This document shows, piece after piece, positions 33,588 through 34,163 of a stretch of 34,163 nucleotides of DNA. The DNA is taken from assembly GCA_001714685.2 (NCBI GenBank), contig MDTP02000067.1, forward strand, positions 1-34,163, given 5' to 3'. The position numbers were made by a program, and so were the translations under genes. Each line of letters opens with the position of its first letter. Positions within the stretch are counted from its first letter, which is position 1. Source of the stretch: Methanosarcina sp. Ant1. GTDB taxonomy: Archaea > Halobacteriota > Methanosarcinia > Methanosarcinales > Methanosarcinaceae. The notes beneath the pieces were generated by a model that worked only from the letters and a program-made list of their open reading frames with translations, was not told the origin of the DNA and made no database searches.

Positions 33588-33924
33588 TAAAGGTGGCTGA
33601 ATGATTATATTATCTGTAAAGATAACCCTGAAAATATTGTTTATATAATCCAAAAACTTGAAACTACAATAAAAGAAAAGGATAGTAAAATTGCTAAACT
33701 AGAAAATAGAATTTTCAAAGTCAAAGGAGTTCAAAAGAATTAAAAATTCAATTGCCTGAGAAGTATGGTAGAAGTACGGTAGAAGTATGGTAGAAGTATG
33801 GTAGAAGTATGGTAGAAGTATGGTAGAAGTATGGTAGAAGTATGTAGAAGTATGTAGAAGTATGGTAGAAGTATGGTAGAAGTATGGTATTACACCGGAG
33901 CAATTAGAGAGGTATAATGGATGA
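33588..33924 (+). pseudogene. Decayed coiled-coil gene tail, disrupted by tandem repeat
   Basis: A frame reads ...DNPENIVYIIQKLETTIK EKDSKIAKLENRIFKVKGVQ, with coiled-coil heptads, and stops at 33741. A second frame continues ELKIQLPEKYG, enters an 11-bp tandem repeat, and the end ITPEQLERYNG emerges after it (stop 33922). The KVKGV...(F/L)..(I/L)PE...T(P/E)EQ(L/I)(E/K)R(Y/H)NG pattern matches the remnant at 31343-31477. The ancestral gene thus had at least two copies here; both are broken. Confidence 0.5.
33759..33888. repeat. Twelve tandem copies of an 11-bp repeat
   Basis: AGAAGTATGGT repeats from 33759 to 33888: ten units of 11 bp (one with C for T) and two 10-bp units (33836-33855) lacking one G. 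An 11-bp period shifts the reading frame with each unit, so expansion here destroyed the host gene. The minus-strand open frame across it is an artefact. Confidence 0.95.
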
Positions 33925-34021
33925 TTCCGGAAATATGCTTTAAACATAAAAGCTTATCGACGTTTCTGCCGCAAAATTCTATGTTCGGTATTTTTGAATT
34001 CATATTTTGTAACTATTCAGA

Positions 34022-34067
34022 TAGCCTTTCAAAGGCTACAATTTTTCCTCGTTTCGAGGAAAAATTG
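34022..34067. promoter_or_regulatory. Two back-to-back perfect hairpins upstream of the terminal transposase
   Basis: TAGCCTTT/AAAGGCTA (34022-34038, one central base) is followed at once by CAATTTTTCCTCG/CGAGGAAAAATTG (34039-34067), a 13-bp stem with a TTT loop. They lie 33 bases before the ATG at 34101. They may form part of the left end of the element or block read-through transcription into the transposase gene. Confidence 0.65.
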
Positions 34068-34100
34068 CATATAAATTGAATCCTATTTTGTTTCGTTATT

Positions 34101-34163
34101 ATGCTTACACGTGAAGAGATTTTTGTTATCTATGAAGCTGGTCCTGAAGCTGTAATTTCTGTA
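34101..34163 (+). CDS. IS66-like transposase, N-terminal fragment cut by window end
   Basis: Twenty-one codons beginning MLTREEIFVIYEAGPEAVIS. This start is typical of the N-terminus of IS66-like (DUF6444-containing) transposases common in Methanosarcina, in which a coiled-coil follows. The remainder lies outside the window, so intactness cannot be judged. Assignment rests on the short N-terminal motif. Confidence 0.5.
   Translation, partial: MLTREEIFVIYEAGPEAVISV

Noticed and set aside
33699-33947. Minus-strand open frame over the 11-bp repeat
   Set aside because: The predicted protein is only a translation of the tandem repeat (Tyr/His/Thr-rich) and has no coding signals.

Overview
The window reads as a chromosomal segment of a Methanosarcina-type archaeon. 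The evidence is an archaeal gene set (dihydromethanopterin reductase with two ferredoxin clusters, deoxyhypusine synthase, NurA/HerA, archaeal cobyric acid synthase), TATA-box promoters with short leaders, AT-rich intergenic DNA, surface YVTN beta-propeller and parallel beta-helix proteins, and many small inverted-repeat elements. The species cannot be fixed from the sequence alone. No rRNA, tRNA or CRISPR array was seen.

Layout. (1) 1-9.6 kb is accessory and rich in mobile DNA: a DUF3267 membrane protein, an intact IS701-like insertion sequence (1007-2650) abutting a 119-bp miniature element with similar ends, a secreted seven-bladed YVTN propeller, a divergent cis-prenyltransferase-like protein, a large HPII-type catalase, and a decayed ISH3-like transposase carrying a miniature element in its 3' end. 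(2) 9.6-26.8 kb is mostly stable metabolic and DNA-repair content: dmrX, a PHP-domain phosphoesterase, a PD-(D/E)XK nuclease, an overlapping nurA-herA pair, several small membrane or hypothetical proteins, a secreted protein plus FtsX/MacB-type permease pair, cobQ, a thioredoxin-like protein, fetAB, and a dhs-pyrF operon. (3) 26.8-34.2 kb is accessory again: a secreted beta-helix protein, a cluster of five hairpins, two 115-bp-class miniature elements, three diverged tandem copies of a small DUF488/YeaO-like gene plus the relic of a fourth, two small two-helix membrane proteins, pseudogene tails (one invaded by twelve copies of an 11-bp repeat), and the first 21 codons of an IS66-like transposase at the right edge.

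How genes work together. nurA and herA overlap and should form the end-resection nuclease/translocase pair; the PD-(D/E)XK nuclease just upstream may belong to the same repair or defence function. fetA and fetB form one metal exporter. dhs and pyrF are 4 bp apart and probably co-transcribed. The secreted protein at 18976-20124 and the permease at 17701-18870 look like one operon lacking its own ATPase.

The most interesting part is the right-hand region. The DUF488-like genes each carry a GGAG-type ribosome binding site. The stop of a decayed upstream gene overlaps the RBS of the second copy, and a homologous decayed tail lies near the window end. This suggests a repeatedly duplicated two-gene cassette of unknown function, now breaking down among transposons. 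At least four families of miniature inverted-repeat elements can be defined by their ends (CTTGACTTTGTCA, AGGACTTACGCA, GGTCGTGTCC, AACTTAGGTA); two copies have perfect 7- or 8-bp target duplications, and the IS701-like element has a 4-bp one.
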